64,000 nucleotides of DNA from Nonlabens arenilitoris. GTDB lineage: Bacteria > Bacteroidota > Bacteroidia > Flavobacteriales > Flavobacteriaceae. This document shows positions 26,414 through 36,937 of the stretch, piece by piece. Under the pieces are notes generated by a model, which was given only the letters and a program-made list of their open reading frames with translations, had not been told where the DNA came from and did not search any database. Each line of letters opens with the position of its first letter. Within the stretch, counting starts at the first letter, position 1. The stretch spans positions 691,001-755,000 of the forward strand of contig NZ_MTPW01000001.1 in NCBI RefSeq assembly GCF_002954765.1, in the 5' to 3' direction. A program made the translations under genes and the position numbers.

Positions 26414-27952
26414 TTAATCTAATAACTCTACCGCTACTGGAGTAACTGTTTTAAGCTTTACTCCTGGAACAGTTGCCTTAATACCAGCAAACTGTACGAT
26501 ATCTCCTTTACGTGCTTTTCTCAAGTTACCTTGGGCAGCACTATTTAATTTAGTTCCAGAAACCTTTACAGAAGGCGCTCCAGGAACTTTAAATAAAAAC
26601 TCTGTTACACGTGGTGTTAATTCAAAATCAAAATCATCACCAAATGTCGCTCCCACAGTAGAAACTGCAAGGTTAGATCTGTTCTTCTTAACATCAATGT
26701 ATTCTCTACTAATAGTACCGATAGGTCTAGGAAGATCCTTGATACGGAAAACACCAGAATCAGAAACTCTTTCACCACTAGGCAATTCACCAGTAACCGT
26801 AATCTTTACTTCTTTACCTGAAGTAGGCTTCATGATATAACCATTACCACTTCTTGTTAAACCAGGTGCTGATGCATTTACCTTGTTACTAGGAACACCT
26901 GCAAAAGTAACTGTCATAGGGTTTTCAACACCACGATAAACAACATTCATCTTGTCTGCAGATATAGTTGCTGAGTTAGGTTTTGGGATAACTGCATACT
27001 CAGAATTGATATCGATCTTAATAATAGAATCGTTTTCAACAAATTCCATATAACCAGTAATCTTCTTCTCACCTACACTACCTGATCCTAATTTTAATGG
27101 AATTTGGCCATTAACGATGTCTGCTTGAGGTATTTCTTGACCATTAATAACAACTTTATTAGGAACAGTTGTATCATCATAACGACCTAGAACAACAGTA
27201 CCCGTAACAGTTTCACCATTAAAGAAAGCTGTTTTGTCAAGATTTACAATAGACTTATAATTATTCATTGAAGCAATCTTGATAAGTTCACCTTGAACTA
27301 ATTGACCCATTACATCAGATTCGATATTTCGAATCTCGTTTTGTAACAATGTCAATTTTGTTTTAGAAGCGATCAATGGATAACCTTTATAATTATATTC
27401 CATGTACTCACGATCGATGTTTTCACGATCCTTTACATCACCAGTGCTGAATTTTTTATTCAATTCTGCTTTTACATCGTCATAACCTTCGCCTAATGCA
27501 GCAATCATATCTGCCTTATAACTAGTCATCTTAGATTTAAACTCTTCTCCAGCTTCACTAAGTTTATCTCCTTGGAAAAAAGCGTTATCAAGAATATCCG
27601 TTTTATCTTGAACTTGATAATCTTTCTCTGATCCAGGTTCAATAGTTGAAGTAAGCATTTCTTTAATACCTTCTAAATAGGCATTATAATCATTACTTAA
27701 CTTAGAAACTTGTTGAGCTCGATCAGCAGCAGCCTGGTACTGTGCTGGCTTTTCTTTTGCCTTCTGATTCAAATCCAATAATGAATTTGAATTTACTGCA
27801 GCTAGTGCAGTATTACTTGAACTTAAATTCTCCTCTATAAGACCAAAAGCTTGAAGAACCTCTTTACTCATGTTTAATGCAAGCATCGCAATAAATACAA
27901 GGTACATCAGGTTAATCATCTTCTGCCTTGGGGACTGTTTTCCTCCTGCCAT
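26414..27952 (-). CDS. gldM: Gliding motility / type IX secretion motor protein GldM
   Basis: 512 residues. The N-terminus, AGGKQSPRQKMINLMYLVFIAMLALNMSKE, holds the single TM helix (about 14-34) that packs inside the GldL ring. A helical region (about 40-220) leads to several Ig-like periplasmic domains (about 225-512). GldL and GldM make the proton-driven rotary motor of T9SS and gliding. Normal length for the family. Confidence 0.95.
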   Translation of the reverse strand: MAGGKQSPRQKMINLMYLVFIAMLALNMSKEVLQAFGLIEENLSSSNTALAAVNSNSLLDLNQKAKEKPAQYQAAADRAQQVSKLSNDYNAYLEGIKEMLTSTIEPGSEKDYQVQDKTDILDNAFFQGDKLSEAGEEFKSKMTSYKADMIAALGEGYDDVKAELNKKFSTGDVKDRENIDREYMEYNYKGYPLIASKTKLTLLQNEIRNIESDVMGQLVQGELIKIASMNNYKSIVNLDKTAFFNGETVTGTVVLGRYDDTTVPNKVVINGQEIPQADIVNGQIPLKLGSGSVGEKKITGYMEFVENDSIIKIDINSEYAVIPKPNSATISADKMNVVYRGVENPMTVTFAGVPSNKVNASAPGLTRSGNGYIMKPTSGKEVKITVTGELPSGERVSDSGVFRIKDLPRPIGTISREYIDVKKNRSNLAVSTVGATFGDDFDFELTPRVTEFLFKVPGAPSVKVSGTKLNSAAQGNLRKARKGDIVQFAGIKATVPGVKLKTVTPVAVELLD

Positions 27953-28000
27953 AATATTCTAATTAGCTGTTATTAATTGTTTTATAATAATTATTGCTAA

Positions 28001-28660
28001 TTATCCTTTCATTGCACCTAACATGTTTCCATAAACGCCGTTTAGAGAAGACAAGTTGTTAGTAAGACCAGCCATTTGCTCTTGAAGCTTTGTTGCATTT
28101 TCAGCAATCGCCTCATTAGCTTGAGCTTGACGTGTAGAACTTTCTACCTGTACTTTATATAGACTATTTAATGATTCCATTTGCGCTGCAGCAAGAGCCA
28201 TTTCTTCAGAATATTTTTTAGTTGAAGACATTGCTTCAGCTGTTGGAGCGATACCTTTTGCAGCTCCTTCAAAAGAACGGATGCTATTACCTAAACTAGA
28301 CATTAATTCTCCGTCTAACTTTGCTTCTTTAAGCATTTCATCTAATTTTTTAGAAAGCAATCCTTGCGCATCTTGTGGCTCTTCTTTCTTTCCTTTTTTA
28401 GCGACAGCTTGACCTCCAGATAATTCAGGATAAACGAGTGACCAATCTAGATCATCTTCTACTGGTTCAAAAGCTGAGATAAAGAAAATTAATGCTTCTG
28501 TTATCAATCCAATAGCTAGTAAAGTTCCTCCTGTTAATTTAGTAAATCCTAAATCAAGTTCCCAGTGAAGAATTTTAAATAATGCTCCAATGATTACTAC
28601 TGAGGCTCCGATACCGTAAGCCATGTTAAATAATTTCTTTGTTGTTTTAGACTGTGCCAT
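28001..28660 (-). CDS. gldL: Gliding motility / type IX secretion motor protein GldL
   Basis: 219 residues. Two TM helices (about 12-30 and 38-62; MAYGIGASVVIIGALFKILHW and LLAIGLITEALIFFISAFEP) include the Glu of the second helix that is needed for the motor in homologues. The cytoplasmic tail (about 70-219) is a long helix-rich region with AQMESLNSLYKVQ and NLSSLNGVYG. Normal length; the gene is 48 bp before gldM. Confidence 0.95.
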   Translation of the reverse strand: MAQSKTTKKLFNMAYGIGASVVIIGALFKILHWELDLGFTKLTGGTLLAIGLITEALIFFISAFEPVEDDLDWSLVYPELSGGQAVAKKGKKEEPQDAQGLLSKKLDEMLKEAKLDGELMSSLGNSIRSFEGAAKGIAPTAEAMSSTKKYSEEMALAAAQMESLNSLYKVQVESSTRQAQANEAIAENATKLQEQMAGLTNNLSSLNGVYGNMLGAMKG

Positions 28661-28700
28661 TTTAATAAGGGTTTAGTTAAGTTAGTAGTTAAATTTTATT

Positions 28701-30068
28701 TTAGTTAGTAGCTGCGTTAAGAGTAACGTCAGTTCCCATATAAGATTGTACGGTACGGAAACCAATATAGCTCCTTGCAGAATCAGCGTACTCATAATCA
28801 CGAGTTCCTACTTGTAAGAAATAAGAAATATCTTTCCAAGATCCACCGCGAACACCTTTACGCATGTTGTTCTCATCATTTACAACAGGACTCATAGAAG
28901 ACATAAATTCATAAGAACCTGCGTCATAAGAAGAATTCACCCATTCTGCAACGTTACCAGACATGTTGAATAAGTTATACTCATTAGGCTCATAAGAACG
29001 AGCTTCAACAGTATATAAAGCTTGATCTGCTGCATAATCACCACGTAATGGTTTGAAGTTAGCTAAGAAACAACCTCTATCGTTTTTAGCATAAGGTCCA
29101 CCCCATGGGTAAGTAGCTCCTTCTAGACCACCACGAGCAGCATATTCCCATTCTGCCTCAGTAGGTAGACGGTATGCATTTACATTATGACGTCCACGTT
29201 CTTTTCTGAAAGCATTGTGATATAAGGTTCTCCACTGGCAGAATGCTTTAGCCTGCTTCCAGTTCACACCTACAACAGGATAATCACTGTAAGCTTCATG
29301 CCAGAAATAATCATTGTGCATAGGCTCGTTGTAAGAATAATTAAAATCACGTATCCAAACTGTAGTATCTGGATAGATCTCTACAGGAGTTTGAGTGATA
29401 TACTTACTTCTTTTATCCTTAGGATTACGAGCGGCTTTTTGTATATCCATTTCAGAATATGTAAATACAAGTTTCTTCACATCAAGTGTACGTTGTCCGT
29501 TGTACATCTCTTCAAAAGGAATATACATAGAGTCATAAACCTCTGCATAAAATTCATCTGGAATATCTTCAGTATCCCAAATTAAATCAACATCGTGATT
29601 CAATTTACGACCTTCATATCCAGTTTCTCCCATGCCAGCATAGTTATCTTGATAATATTGTTCCCATGGAGTTAAGTCTGCACTATCATCGGCATCTAAG
29701 AAAGCAAATTCTCCAATTCCATCATCACCTGGTGTAGCACCATTATCATCTGCCATAATTGCTAGACGAGTTCTGAAAATAGAATCTCTTACCCAGTATA
29801 CAAACTGGCGATACTCTGCATTTGTAATTTCAGTTTCATCCATGTAAAATGAAGGAACTGTAACTGTTTTGGTAGGCGCATTATTAGTAGCGGCAAAATC
29901 ATCATCACTCTTACCCATGATAAACGCTCCACCTGGTACTAACGTCATACCGTAGGGCTTTTCTGGATGCCATGCTTTTCCTTTAGCTCCAACTACCATT
30001 CCGCGATCTCCTCGACCACAACTTGCTAGAAAAGCAACCACTGCTGCTAGGACAAATAACTTTTTCAT
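28701..30068 (-). CDS. gldK: Gliding motility / type IX secretion lipoprotein GldK
   Basis: 455 residues with lipobox LASC (about 14-17). The sulfatase-modifying-factor (SUMF1/FGE-like) fold begins at about 38 (GMTLVPGGAFIMGKS...) and ends with RLPTEAEWEYAARGG, NMSGNVAEWVNSSYD and RGGSWKD...FRTVQ. GldK is the outer-membrane lipoprotein ring partner of GldN. First gene of the operon; its upstream region shows only a weak -7-like box. Confidence 0.95.
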   Translation of the reverse strand: MKKLFVLAAVVAFLASCGRGDRGMVVGAKGKAWHPEKPYGMTLVPGGAFIMGKSDDDFAATNNAPTKTVTVPSFYMDETEITNAEYRQFVYWVRDSIFRTRLAIMADDNGATPGDDGIGEFAFLDADDSADLTPWEQYYQDNYAGMGETGYEGRKLNHDVDLIWDTEDIPDEFYAEVYDSMYIPFEEMYNGQRTLDVKKLVFTYSEMDIQKAARNPKDKRSKYITQTPVEIYPDTTVWIRDFNYSYNEPMHNDYFWHEAYSDYPVVGVNWKQAKAFCQWRTLYHNAFRKERGRHNVNAYRLPTEAEWEYAARGGLEGATYPWGGPYAKNDRGCFLANFKPLRGDYAADQALYTVEARSYEPNEYNLFNMSGNVAEWVNSSYDAGSYEFMSSMSPVVNDENNMRKGVRGGSWKDISYFLQVGTRDYEYADSARSYIGFRTVQSYMGTDVTLNAATN

Positions 30069-30183
30069 AAGGGTATTTTATGTTTTCTTTATGAATTAAG
30101 GCCGTAAACCTATCTAAAATATATATATCTGGCAACTTTTTTTTACCAAATAAATTTAGTTTGACAAATTACGCATTAATACG

Positions 30184-31344
30184 CTATACTTCATTCTTTC
30201 TTCTCGCTTTTAACCATCTTTCTGGCAAATTTTGATCACATGCCAGCTCATAATCTTTGCGAGTACAAGGTAATAACGTTTGTTGTTTTAGTTTATTATT
30301 AACATTTGAAAGAAATGGTAATTCTATCCACCATCTCCCAGTTTTATTAGATTTATAGAAGGTTAGAACCTCATCTTCAATAGGTACACGATACTTCAAG
30401 CAATCGTTTTCGACATTAATAGGATGTTCTTCTGCTCTATAATTATAGCCTTCTATAAAATACCAAATCATTTCTGCAATCAATTGCGCACCGGTTGGAC
30501 TAGCATCATTTGGAATTTCAAATATCCCGAACACCTGTGTACGATCACTTATACCGGCATATCTCGATAAACTACATATTTGTTTACCATTAAGTCCATT
30601 TGGATTCGCTTTCGCGAAAGCGGTATCTCCAGCTTTAACTACAGCCATATCAATACCTACCACGTCTGCATCTCGCATAACTGGCTCGGCAAGTTTAATA
30701 TCCTCATCCAACATACCTAACCGAGTTGCATCAAAATACATACGTTCAAGCAACTCTATTTCTTCCTGACTATTGAAGTAGGTTTGAAAACCTAGATTGC
30801 TGTAATTAAAAAGATTATAGGGCTGATCTGCCACCATTTTACCTACATAACTTCTTGAGCTTATAGGCATTTCTATATCACCTATATCAAATCTACAATC
30901 GACATTAACTACATTAATCATGTATTTAATCTCATCAAACGCTCTATAAATAGGATACATTAAGTCTTGACTACCGCCTAGATAAATAGGTATAATTTTC
31001 TTTAATAAAAACTCTGCCGTTAATTGCTGAAGGACGTAATATGTATCTTCAACAGTTTCGCCAGGATGAATATCGCCCATATCAACAATATTCAATGCCC
31101 AATTTCCTGGATATAGCTCATAAAACTGCTTCCTAGCTTGATCTAAGTTTTTAATTTGCAACAACGCATTCTCATCTCGTCTGTTTTCTAAAACGCCTAC
31201 GAGAACCATTTGAACACCATTTAACTGCGGTAATCCGGTATGTGCAGTATGTATATTAATTACATTTCCTATCGCATGTTGCGGTTGCAACATAGCATGG
31301 GCTTGCACCTCATCACTTACTGGTTTAAGAAACTCAAATGCCAT
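30184..31344 (-). CDS. Arginase/formimidoylglutamase-fold protein with altered metal site
   Basis: 386 residues of the arginase family by overall pattern. Where arginases have GGxHxx, this has GGSQD (123-127). Where they have DxHxD, it has DCRFD (149-153). The SxDxD region is GIDMA (230-234). Three expected metal ligands are therefore replaced, so hydrolase activity is doubtful. A palindrome copy encodes residues AFAKA (242-246). The gene sits between gldK and topA, on the same strand. It might be a structural or binding protein rather than an enzyme; the usual annotation is formimidoylglutamase. Confidence 0.75.
   Translation of the reverse strand: MAFEFLKPVSDEVQAHAMLQPQHAIGNVINIHTAHTGLPQLNGVQMVLVGVLENRRDENALLQIKNLDQARKQFYELYPGNWALNIVDMGDIHPGETVEDTYYVLQQLTAEFLLKKIIPIYLGGSQDLMYPIYRAFDEIKYMINVVNVDCRFDIGDIEMPISSRSYVGKMVADQPYNLFNYSNLGFQTYFNSQEEIELLERMYFDATRLGMLDEDIKLAEPVMRDADVVGIDMAVVKAGDTAFAKANPNGLNGKQICSLSRYAGISDRTQVFGIFEIPNDASPTGAQLIAEMIWYFIEGYNYRAEEHPINVENDCLKYRVPIEDEVLTFYKSNKTGRWWIELPFLSNVNNKLKQQTLLPCTRKDYELACDQNLPERWLKARRKNEV
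30607..30622. repeat. Genomic palindrome copy 8 (perfect, in arginase-fold gene)
   Basis: Perfect CGCTTTCGCGAAAGCG, translated AFAKA just after the GIDMA metal-site region. Confidence 0.95.
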
Positions 31345-31350
31345 GGAAAA

Positions 31351-33876
31351 TTACTTCTTAGTCGTTTTTTTCTTTGCTACTGGTTTCTTTTTTGCTGCAG
31401 ATTTTTTCTTTGCTGCTGCTTTCTTTTTAGGTGCTTTTTGCGCAATTAACTCTATTGCTTTCTCTAAGGTAATTGATAAAGGATCGATAGTTTTAGCAAG
31501 CTCTACCTTAGTTTTCCCTTTTATAATGTTATGCCTTCCCCATCGCGCCTTTTCAATTCTAATTCCTTCCTCTTCCCAATCAATTATAAGTTTATCTTTT
31601 TCTTTCTGAATCTTATCTTTAATTAACTGTTCGATATCATTGTTTGAAAGATTATCAAAATCATATTTTTTATTGACTGATATAAACATACCTGCCCATT
31701 TTATAAATGGACCAAAACGACCTACACCTTTAGTAACTGGCTGTTCGTCATACATGTATATAGGAGCATCAGCCTTCTCTTTTTGCTGTATCAACTCTGC
31801 AGCTCTTTCAAAAGTAAGTGTCATTGGGTCGTCGCCTTCCTCAAGAGACACAAAGGTTTTCTCGTTAAATTTCACATACGGACCGAATCGACCTTGGTTT
31901 ACCTCAACCGGGAAACCATTGTATTCACCAACCGTTCTAGGCAATTTAAATAAATCCATCACCTCTTCTAAAGTGATAGTATTTAAGGATTGAGAAGGTA
32001 ATAAACTTGCAAATTGAGGCTTCTCCTCATCCTCTACCGTACCTATTTGTGCCATCGCACCGAATCGCCCTAAGCGCACACTAATAGGCTTACCTGTTTG
32101 AGGATCTGTCCCTAATACTCGTTCACCTACCTCTCGCTCAGCATTTTCTGCAACATCTTTGACCGTAGGATGAAAATCTTTATAAAAGTGGTTCATCATA
32201 TCAGTCCACTCTTCTTTACCTTCGGCTATATTATCAAATGACTCTTCAACTTTTGCAGTAAAGTTATAATCTAAAACATTGCTAAAGTGCTCTACCAGAA
32301 AATCATTAACAACTCTACCAACATCTGTAGGTATTAATTTCCCTTTATCAGATCCTGTTTTTTCTGTGAGTTCTTTTTCCTTTACGACATCTTTTGTTAG
32401 TGATAACTGCACATATGCACGTTCCTCTCCTAGTGAAGTACCTTTTTCAATATATTTTCTATTTTGAATAGTAGTAATTGTAGGAGCATATGTAGATGGT
32501 CTACCTATACCTAGCTCTTCTAATTGCTTTACCAGAGAAGCTTCAGTAAACCTATATGGAGGTCTAGTAAAACGCTCTGTAGCTGTAATCTTTATATTTA
32601 AAAGATCTTGACCTACTGATAATGCAGGCAATAAACCTTGTTGTTCTAAATCTTCATCATCAGTACTTTCTAAATAAACTTTTAGAAAACCTTCAAATTT
32701 CACAATCTCTCCACTAGCTGTAAAATTCTTATCATGAGTGTTTGCACTTATAGAAACATTAGTACGTTCCAGCTTTGCATCACTCATCTGACTCGCTATA
32801 GCTCTTTTCCATATCAATTCATAAAGACGAGTTTGATCTCTATCTAGTCCCGCACTATGAACTGCAAAATCTGTTGGTCTTATCGCTTCGTGTGCCTCTT
32901 GAGCGCCTTTAGACTTACCTTTATAATTACGTTCTTTATGAAATTTTGCTCCATAGGCACTTTCAATCTCTGCTTGAGCGCCTTTTTTTGCTTCATTACT
33001 TAAATTAACAGAGTCTGTTCTCATGTAAGTAATTAATCCAGCCTCATATAATCGCTGTGCTAATTGCATGGTACGACTTACATTAAAGAACAGCTTACGA
33101 GAAGCTTCTTGCTGTAAGGTTGAAGTTGTAAATGGTGGCGCTGGACTTTTAGACGCAGGCTTCTTTACTAGATCTGCAACTTCAAAATGGGCTCCTTTAT
33201 TTAACTCAAGAAAACTTTGGGCTTCTTTCAGTGAGTTTAAGTTTCCAGGTAATTTTGCTTTTAAAAGACTACCATCCTTGGTTGTGAAATCTGCATCGAT
33301 TCTAAAAAAATTATCACTTTTAAAATTGATTATTTCATTCTCACGCTCTACAATTAATCTAACTGCTACAGACTGCACACGACCGGCACTGGCACCACCT
33401 TTTACTTTCCTCCATAATATTGGAGATATTTCATAACCTACAATACGATCTAAAATTCTACGTGCTTGTTGAGCATTTACAAGATCATAATCGATCTGAC
33501 GTGGATTTTCAATTGCTTTTTGAATTGCGCTTTTTGTAATGGCATTAAAGACAATGCGTTTAGTCTTATCTTTTTTAAGATCTAACTGCTCTGCAAGGTG
33601 CCATGCAATAGCTTCTCCTTCTCGATCCTCATCACTCGCTAACCAAACCATTTCTGATTCGGCTGCCATTTTCTTTAGCTTTTTTACCAGATCCTTCTTA
33701 TCTGAACTAACGATATATTTAGGAGTAAAATCATCATCTACATCAACACCTAACTCCTTTGCAGGAAGATCAGCTATATGACCAAAGCTGGATGCTACTT
33801 TATAGTCTTTACCTAGGAACTTTTCTATGGTTTTTGCCTTTGCCGGCGACTCTACAATTACAAGATTCTTTGCCAT
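31351..33876 (-). CDS. topA: DNA topoisomerase I
   Basis: 841 residues. The Toprim domain at the start has VIVESPAKAKTIEKFLG and SDEDREGEAIAWH. The catalytic region holds GLITYMRTDSVNLS with the active Tyr, and GIGRPSTYAPTI. Toward the C-terminus are repeats GRFGPYVKF and GRFGPFIKW instead of zinc fingers, followed by a Lys/Ala-rich tail (about 810-841) that likely binds DNA. It relaxes negatively supercoiled DNA. A -7 box (33906-33899, minus) lies 22 nt upstream. Confidence 0.96.
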   Translation of the reverse strand: MAKNLVIVESPAKAKTIEKFLGKDYKVASSFGHIADLPAKELGVDVDDDFTPKYIVSSDKKDLVKKLKKMAAESEMVWLASDEDREGEAIAWHLAEQLDLKKDKTKRIVFNAITKSAIQKAIENPRQIDYDLVNAQQARRILDRIVGYEISPILWRKVKGGASAGRVQSVAVRLIVERENEIINFKSDNFFRIDADFTTKDGSLLKAKLPGNLNSLKEAQSFLELNKGAHFEVADLVKKPASKSPAPPFTTSTLQQEASRKLFFNVSRTMQLAQRLYEAGLITYMRTDSVNLSNEAKKGAQAEIESAYGAKFHKERNYKGKSKGAQEAHEAIRPTDFAVHSAGLDRDQTRLYELIWKRAIASQMSDAKLERTNVSISANTHDKNFTASGEIVKFEGFLKVYLESTDDEDLEQQGLLPALSVGQDLLNIKITATERFTRPPYRFTEASLVKQLEELGIGRPSTYAPTITTIQNRKYIEKGTSLGEERAYVQLSLTKDVVKEKELTEKTGSDKGKLIPTDVGRVVNDFLVEHFSNVLDYNFTAKVEESFDNIAEGKEEWTDMMNHFYKDFHPTVKDVAENAEREVGERVLGTDPQTGKPISVRLGRFGAMAQIGTVEDEEKPQFASLLPSQSLNTITLEEVMDLFKLPRTVGEYNGFPVEVNQGRFGPYVKFNEKTFVSLEEGDDPMTLTFERAAELIQQKEKADAPIYMYDEQPVTKGVGRFGPFIKWAGMFISVNKKYDFDNLSNNDIEQLIKDKIQKEKDKLIIDWEEEGIRIEKARWGRHNIIKGKTKVELAKTIDPLSITLEKAIELIAQKAPKKKAAAKKKSAAKKKPVAKKKTTKK

Positions 33877-33898
33877 TCAGATTTGAATTTTTGGAATG

Positions 33899-33906
33899 CA
33901 AAGGTA
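33899..33906 (-). promoter_or_regulatory. Bacteroidetes -7 box for topA
   Basis: TACCTTTG on the minus strand matches TAnnTTTG and ends 22 nt before the topA start codon. Confidence 0.6.
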
Positions 33907-34073
33907 TGCGTATTTTTTTTTAATTCTGCAAAAGTCTAATTTCCAATTAATTAAAGCCTTCTTTAAAATCTCAATACCTTCACTATAGGCAGGTTATATA
34001 TTAAGGACAGCATACAACACTTCAAAAATACCATTTTATGAGATTTGAATTACTCACTTAATATTGATGTATA

Positions 34074-34089
34074 CGCTTACGCGAAAGCA
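34074..34089. repeat. Genomic palindrome copy 9 (two changes)
   Basis: CGCTTACGCGAAAGCA in the 296-bp divergent gap between topA and miaB, 50 nt upstream of the miaB -7 box. It is the only intergenic copy not close behind a stop codon. Confidence 0.8.
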
Positions 34090-34139
34090 AAATAAAAACG
34101 TATTTATATGACAATATGTCACAAAACAAGTAAAATTAG

Positions 34140-34147
34140 TATCTTTG
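34140..34147 (+). promoter_or_regulatory. Bacteroidetes -7 box for the miaB operon
   Basis: TATCTTTG, a match to TAnnTTTG, 25 nt before the ATG at 34173. No clear TTG is seen near -33. The rest of 33877-34172 shows no other signal except the palindrome copy. Confidence 0.65.
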
Positions 34148-34172
34148 CACGCTTATTAATGAGGTAACGTAG

Positions 34173-35645
34173 ATGGAAAAGATCATAGAAGAAGAAAAAC
34201 AAGGAACGACCGTACAGCTAGAAATCAATGGCAAGAATAGTCGTAAATTATATATAGAAAGTTATGGCTGTCAGATGAATTTTTCAGATTCTGAAATTGT
34301 AGCCTCTATACTAGCACAAGAAGGTTTTAACACTACTAATGTATTAGAAGAAGCTGATCTAGTATTAGTAAACACATGCTCTATTAGAGACAAAGCAGAG
34401 CAAACCGTACGTAAACGCTTAGAAAAATATAATCGAGTAAAAGAACGACAGAATCCTAACATGAAAGTAGGTGTGCTAGGTTGCATGGCTGAACGTTTAA
34501 AATCTAAATTTTTAGAAGAAGAAAAGATTGTAGATATGGTAGTAGGACCAGATGCCTACAAAGACCTACCTAATCTAGTGGCCGAAATTGACGAAGGAAG
34601 AGATGCTGTAAATGTTATTTTATCTAAAGAAGAAACTTATGGTGATATCGCACCTGTAAGATTAAATAGTAATGGCGTTACCGCTTTTGTATCAATAACA
34701 CGTGGCTGTGATAATATGTGTACTTTTTGTGTTGTTCCTTTTACACGTGGTCGTGAGCGCAGCCGTGACCCACAAAGTATTCTTGAAGAAATAGGTGATT
34801 TAACGTCAAAGGGTTTTAAAGAAGTAACTTTATTAGGACAGAATGTAGATTCTTACCTATGGTATGGTGGTGGACTTAAAAAAGATTTTTCAAAAGCAAC
34901 ACCGATGGCACAAGCCACCGCTGTTGATTTTGCACAGTTATTAAATCAAGTAGCAACGGCATACCCTAATTTAAGGGTACGTTTTGCAACTAGTAACCCA
35001 CAAGATATAAGTGATGATGTACTGCATGCTATTGCAAAACACAGAAACATCTGTAATTATATACACCTACCCGTACAATCAGGAAGTGACCGAATTCTAA
35101 AAGAAATGAATCGTTTACATACTCGTGAAGAATACATGAGATTAATTGATCGAGTTCACGCTATAATACCAGAATGTGCAGTTTCTCAAGACATGATTAC
35201 TGGTTTCCCTACAGAAACAGAACAAGACCACCAAGACACACTGAGCTTAATGGAATATGTAAAGTATGATTATGGATTCATGTTTGCATACTCAGAACGT
35301 CCAGGAACTATGGCTGCTCGTAAAATGAAGGATGATGTACCCGAAGAGGTTAAGAGCAGACGACTAAATGAAATTATAGCAGTACAGCGAAGAACTGGAC
35401 TAGAAAGGGCTCAATATTTTATAGGAAAAACGGTAGAATGTCTAATAGAAAAAGAGTCAAAAAAATCAGACACTCAATGGGCTGGCCGTAATTCTCAAAA
35501 TTATGTTGCCGTATTCCCTAAGGAAAACTACAAAGTAGGTGACTTTGTTAATGTGAAAATTACAGATTGCACAAGCGCAACATTAATAGGTGAAGCCGTT
35601 GGCTACTCAGACATGAATGGCCCATTAACTATTGATACTGAGTAA
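34173..35645 (+). CDS. miaB: tRNA-2-methylthio-N6-dimethylallyladenosine synthase
   Basis: 490 residues. The N-terminal MTTase domain has the first cluster Cys residues ([31 protein letters not shown]). The radical-SAM motif is [16 protein letters not shown] domain is at the C-terminus (about 415-480). It adds methylthio to i6A37 of tRNAs. It is first of five genes tightly joined up to secG (gaps of 2 bp or overlaps). Confidence 0.95.
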   Translation: MEKIIEEEKQGTTVQLEINGKNSRKLYIESYGCQMNFSDSEIVASILAQEGFNTTNVLEEADLVLVNTCSIRDKAEQTVRKRLEKYNRVKERQNPNMKVGVLGCMAERLKSKFLEEEKIVDMVVGPDAYKDLPNLVAEIDEGRDAVNVILSKEETYGDIAPVRLNSNGVTAFVSITRGCDNMCTFCVVPFTRGRERSRDPQSILEEIGDLTSKGFKEVTLLGQNVDSYLWYGGGLKKDFSKATPMAQATAVDFAQLLNQVATAYPNLRVRFATSNPQDISDDVLHAIAKHRNICNYIHLPVQSGSDRILKEMNRLHTREEYMRLIDRVHAIIPECAVSQDMITGFPTETEQDHQDTLSLMEYVKYDYGFMFAYSERPGTMAARKMKDDVPEEVKSRRLNEIIAVQRRTGLERAQYFIGKTVECLIEKESKKSDTQWAGRNSQNYVAVFPKENYKVGDFVNVKITDCTSATLIGEAVGYSDMNGPLTIDTE

Positions 35646-35647
35646 TT

Positions 35648-36937
35648 ATGGAAAGTGTACAATCTATTAAACAGCGGTTTGAATTAATAGGGAATGATCC
35701 AGGTTTCAATCGAGCTATAGAGAAAGCGATTCAGGTTGCTCCTACAGACATATCTGTATTAGTTACGGGAGAAAGCGGTGTAGGAAAAGAAAGCATACCT
35801 AAAATCATACACGCTCAATCTCACCGTAAACATGGTAAATACATAGCAGTTAACTGTGGTGCTATTCCTGAAGGAACCATAGATTCAGAGCTTTTTGGAC
35901 ATGAGAAAGGCGCTTTTACTGGAGCAACGTCTACTAGATCAGGATACTTTGAAGTAGCTGATGGGGGTACCATATTCCTAGATGAAGTTGGTGAATTACC
36001 ACTACCTACACAAGTACGATTATTACGTGTTCTTGAAAACGGTGAATTTTTAAAGGTAGGATCATCGACTACTCAAAAGACTGATGTCCGTATCGTTGCA
36101 GCGACTAATGTACGCATGACTGATGCTATCGAGAAAGGAAAATTCAGAGAAGATCTTTTTTATAGATTGAGTACTGTTGACATTCACTTACCACCATTAA
36201 GAGAAAGAAAAGGAGATATTCACCTACTCTTCCGCAAGTTTGCATCTGACTTTGCAATGAAATATAAAATGCCAACATTGAGACTAGATGAAGGCGCAAT
36301 TTCCTTATTAGAAAGTTATCGATGGAGTGGTAACATCAGACAACTGCGCAACATTGCTGAACAAATAAGCGTTCTAGAAAAAGAACGTAATATTAACGCG
36401 GCCGTTTTACGCAATTATCTACCCGACGCTGGAAAAAATCTACCTGCAATTATAGGGTCTGATAAGAAAAGTGATAGTGACTTTGCTAATGAGCGTGAGA
36501 TTCTTTACAAAGTACTCTTTGATATGAAGAATGATTTAAACGATCTTAAAAAATTAACTAACGAGTTAATGATTAAAGGTGATATCAACGATGTTCAAGA
36601 AGAAAATAAAAGTCTGATTAAACGTATTTATGGAGATGATGCAAAAGGTGATGATTATGAAGATGTTATCGACCAGGCCTATGAAGTCACCCAAGTTGAA
36701 ACTCCATCATTTGAAGCACAACCACAATCTAATTTTGTAGAACCTGTTGCTCAAAATGACCGCTATGATTTTGCTCAAGAAGTTCAAGAAGAAGAATCTT
36801 TATCATTAATGGATAAAGAAATTGAGCTTATCAAGAAATCTTTAGAACGACATAAAGGTAAACGTAAGGCCGCAGCAGATGACTTAGGAATTTCTGAGCG
36901 TACTCTTTATCGTAAAATCAAGCAATATGATTTATAA
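35648..36937 (+). CDS. Sigma-54 interaction (AAA+) transcription activator
   Basis: 429 residues without a receiver or other N-terminal sensor domain. The AAA+ core (about 10-240) has Walker A GESGVGKE, the GAFTGA loop, Walker B GGTIFLDEVGEL and VRIVAATN. An unusual linker (about 270-385) is acidic and coil-forming. The C-terminal Fis-type HTH is RKAAADDLGISERTLYRKIKQ. It should activate sigma-54 promoters constitutively or through a partner. It sits between miaB and lptE in an envelope-biogenesis operon. Confidence 0.9.
   Translation: MESVQSIKQRFELIGNDPGFNRAIEKAIQVAPTDISVLVTGESGVGKESIPKIIHAQSHRKHGKYIAVNCGAIPEGTIDSELFGHEKGAFTGATSTRSGYFEVADGGTIFLDEVGELPLPTQVRLLRVLENGEFLKVGSSTTQKTDVRIVAATNVRMTDAIEKGKFREDLFYRLSTVDIHLPPLRERKGDIHLLFRKFASDFAMKYKMPTLRLDEGAISLLESYRWSGNIRQLRNIAEQISVLEKERNINAAVLRNYLPDAGKNLPAIIGSDKKSDSDFANEREILYKVLFDMKNDLNDLKKLTNELMIKGDINDVQEENKSLIKRIYGDDAKGDDYEDVIDQAYEVTQVETPSFEAQPQSNFVEPVAQNDRYDFAQEVQEEESLSLMDKEIELIKKSLERHKGKRKAAADDLGISERTLYRKIKQYDL

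Noticed and set aside
31240..33781. Several plus-strand ORFs opposite topA and the arginase-fold gene
   Set aside because: They lie entirely opposite genes with clear families and have no recognisable product of their own.
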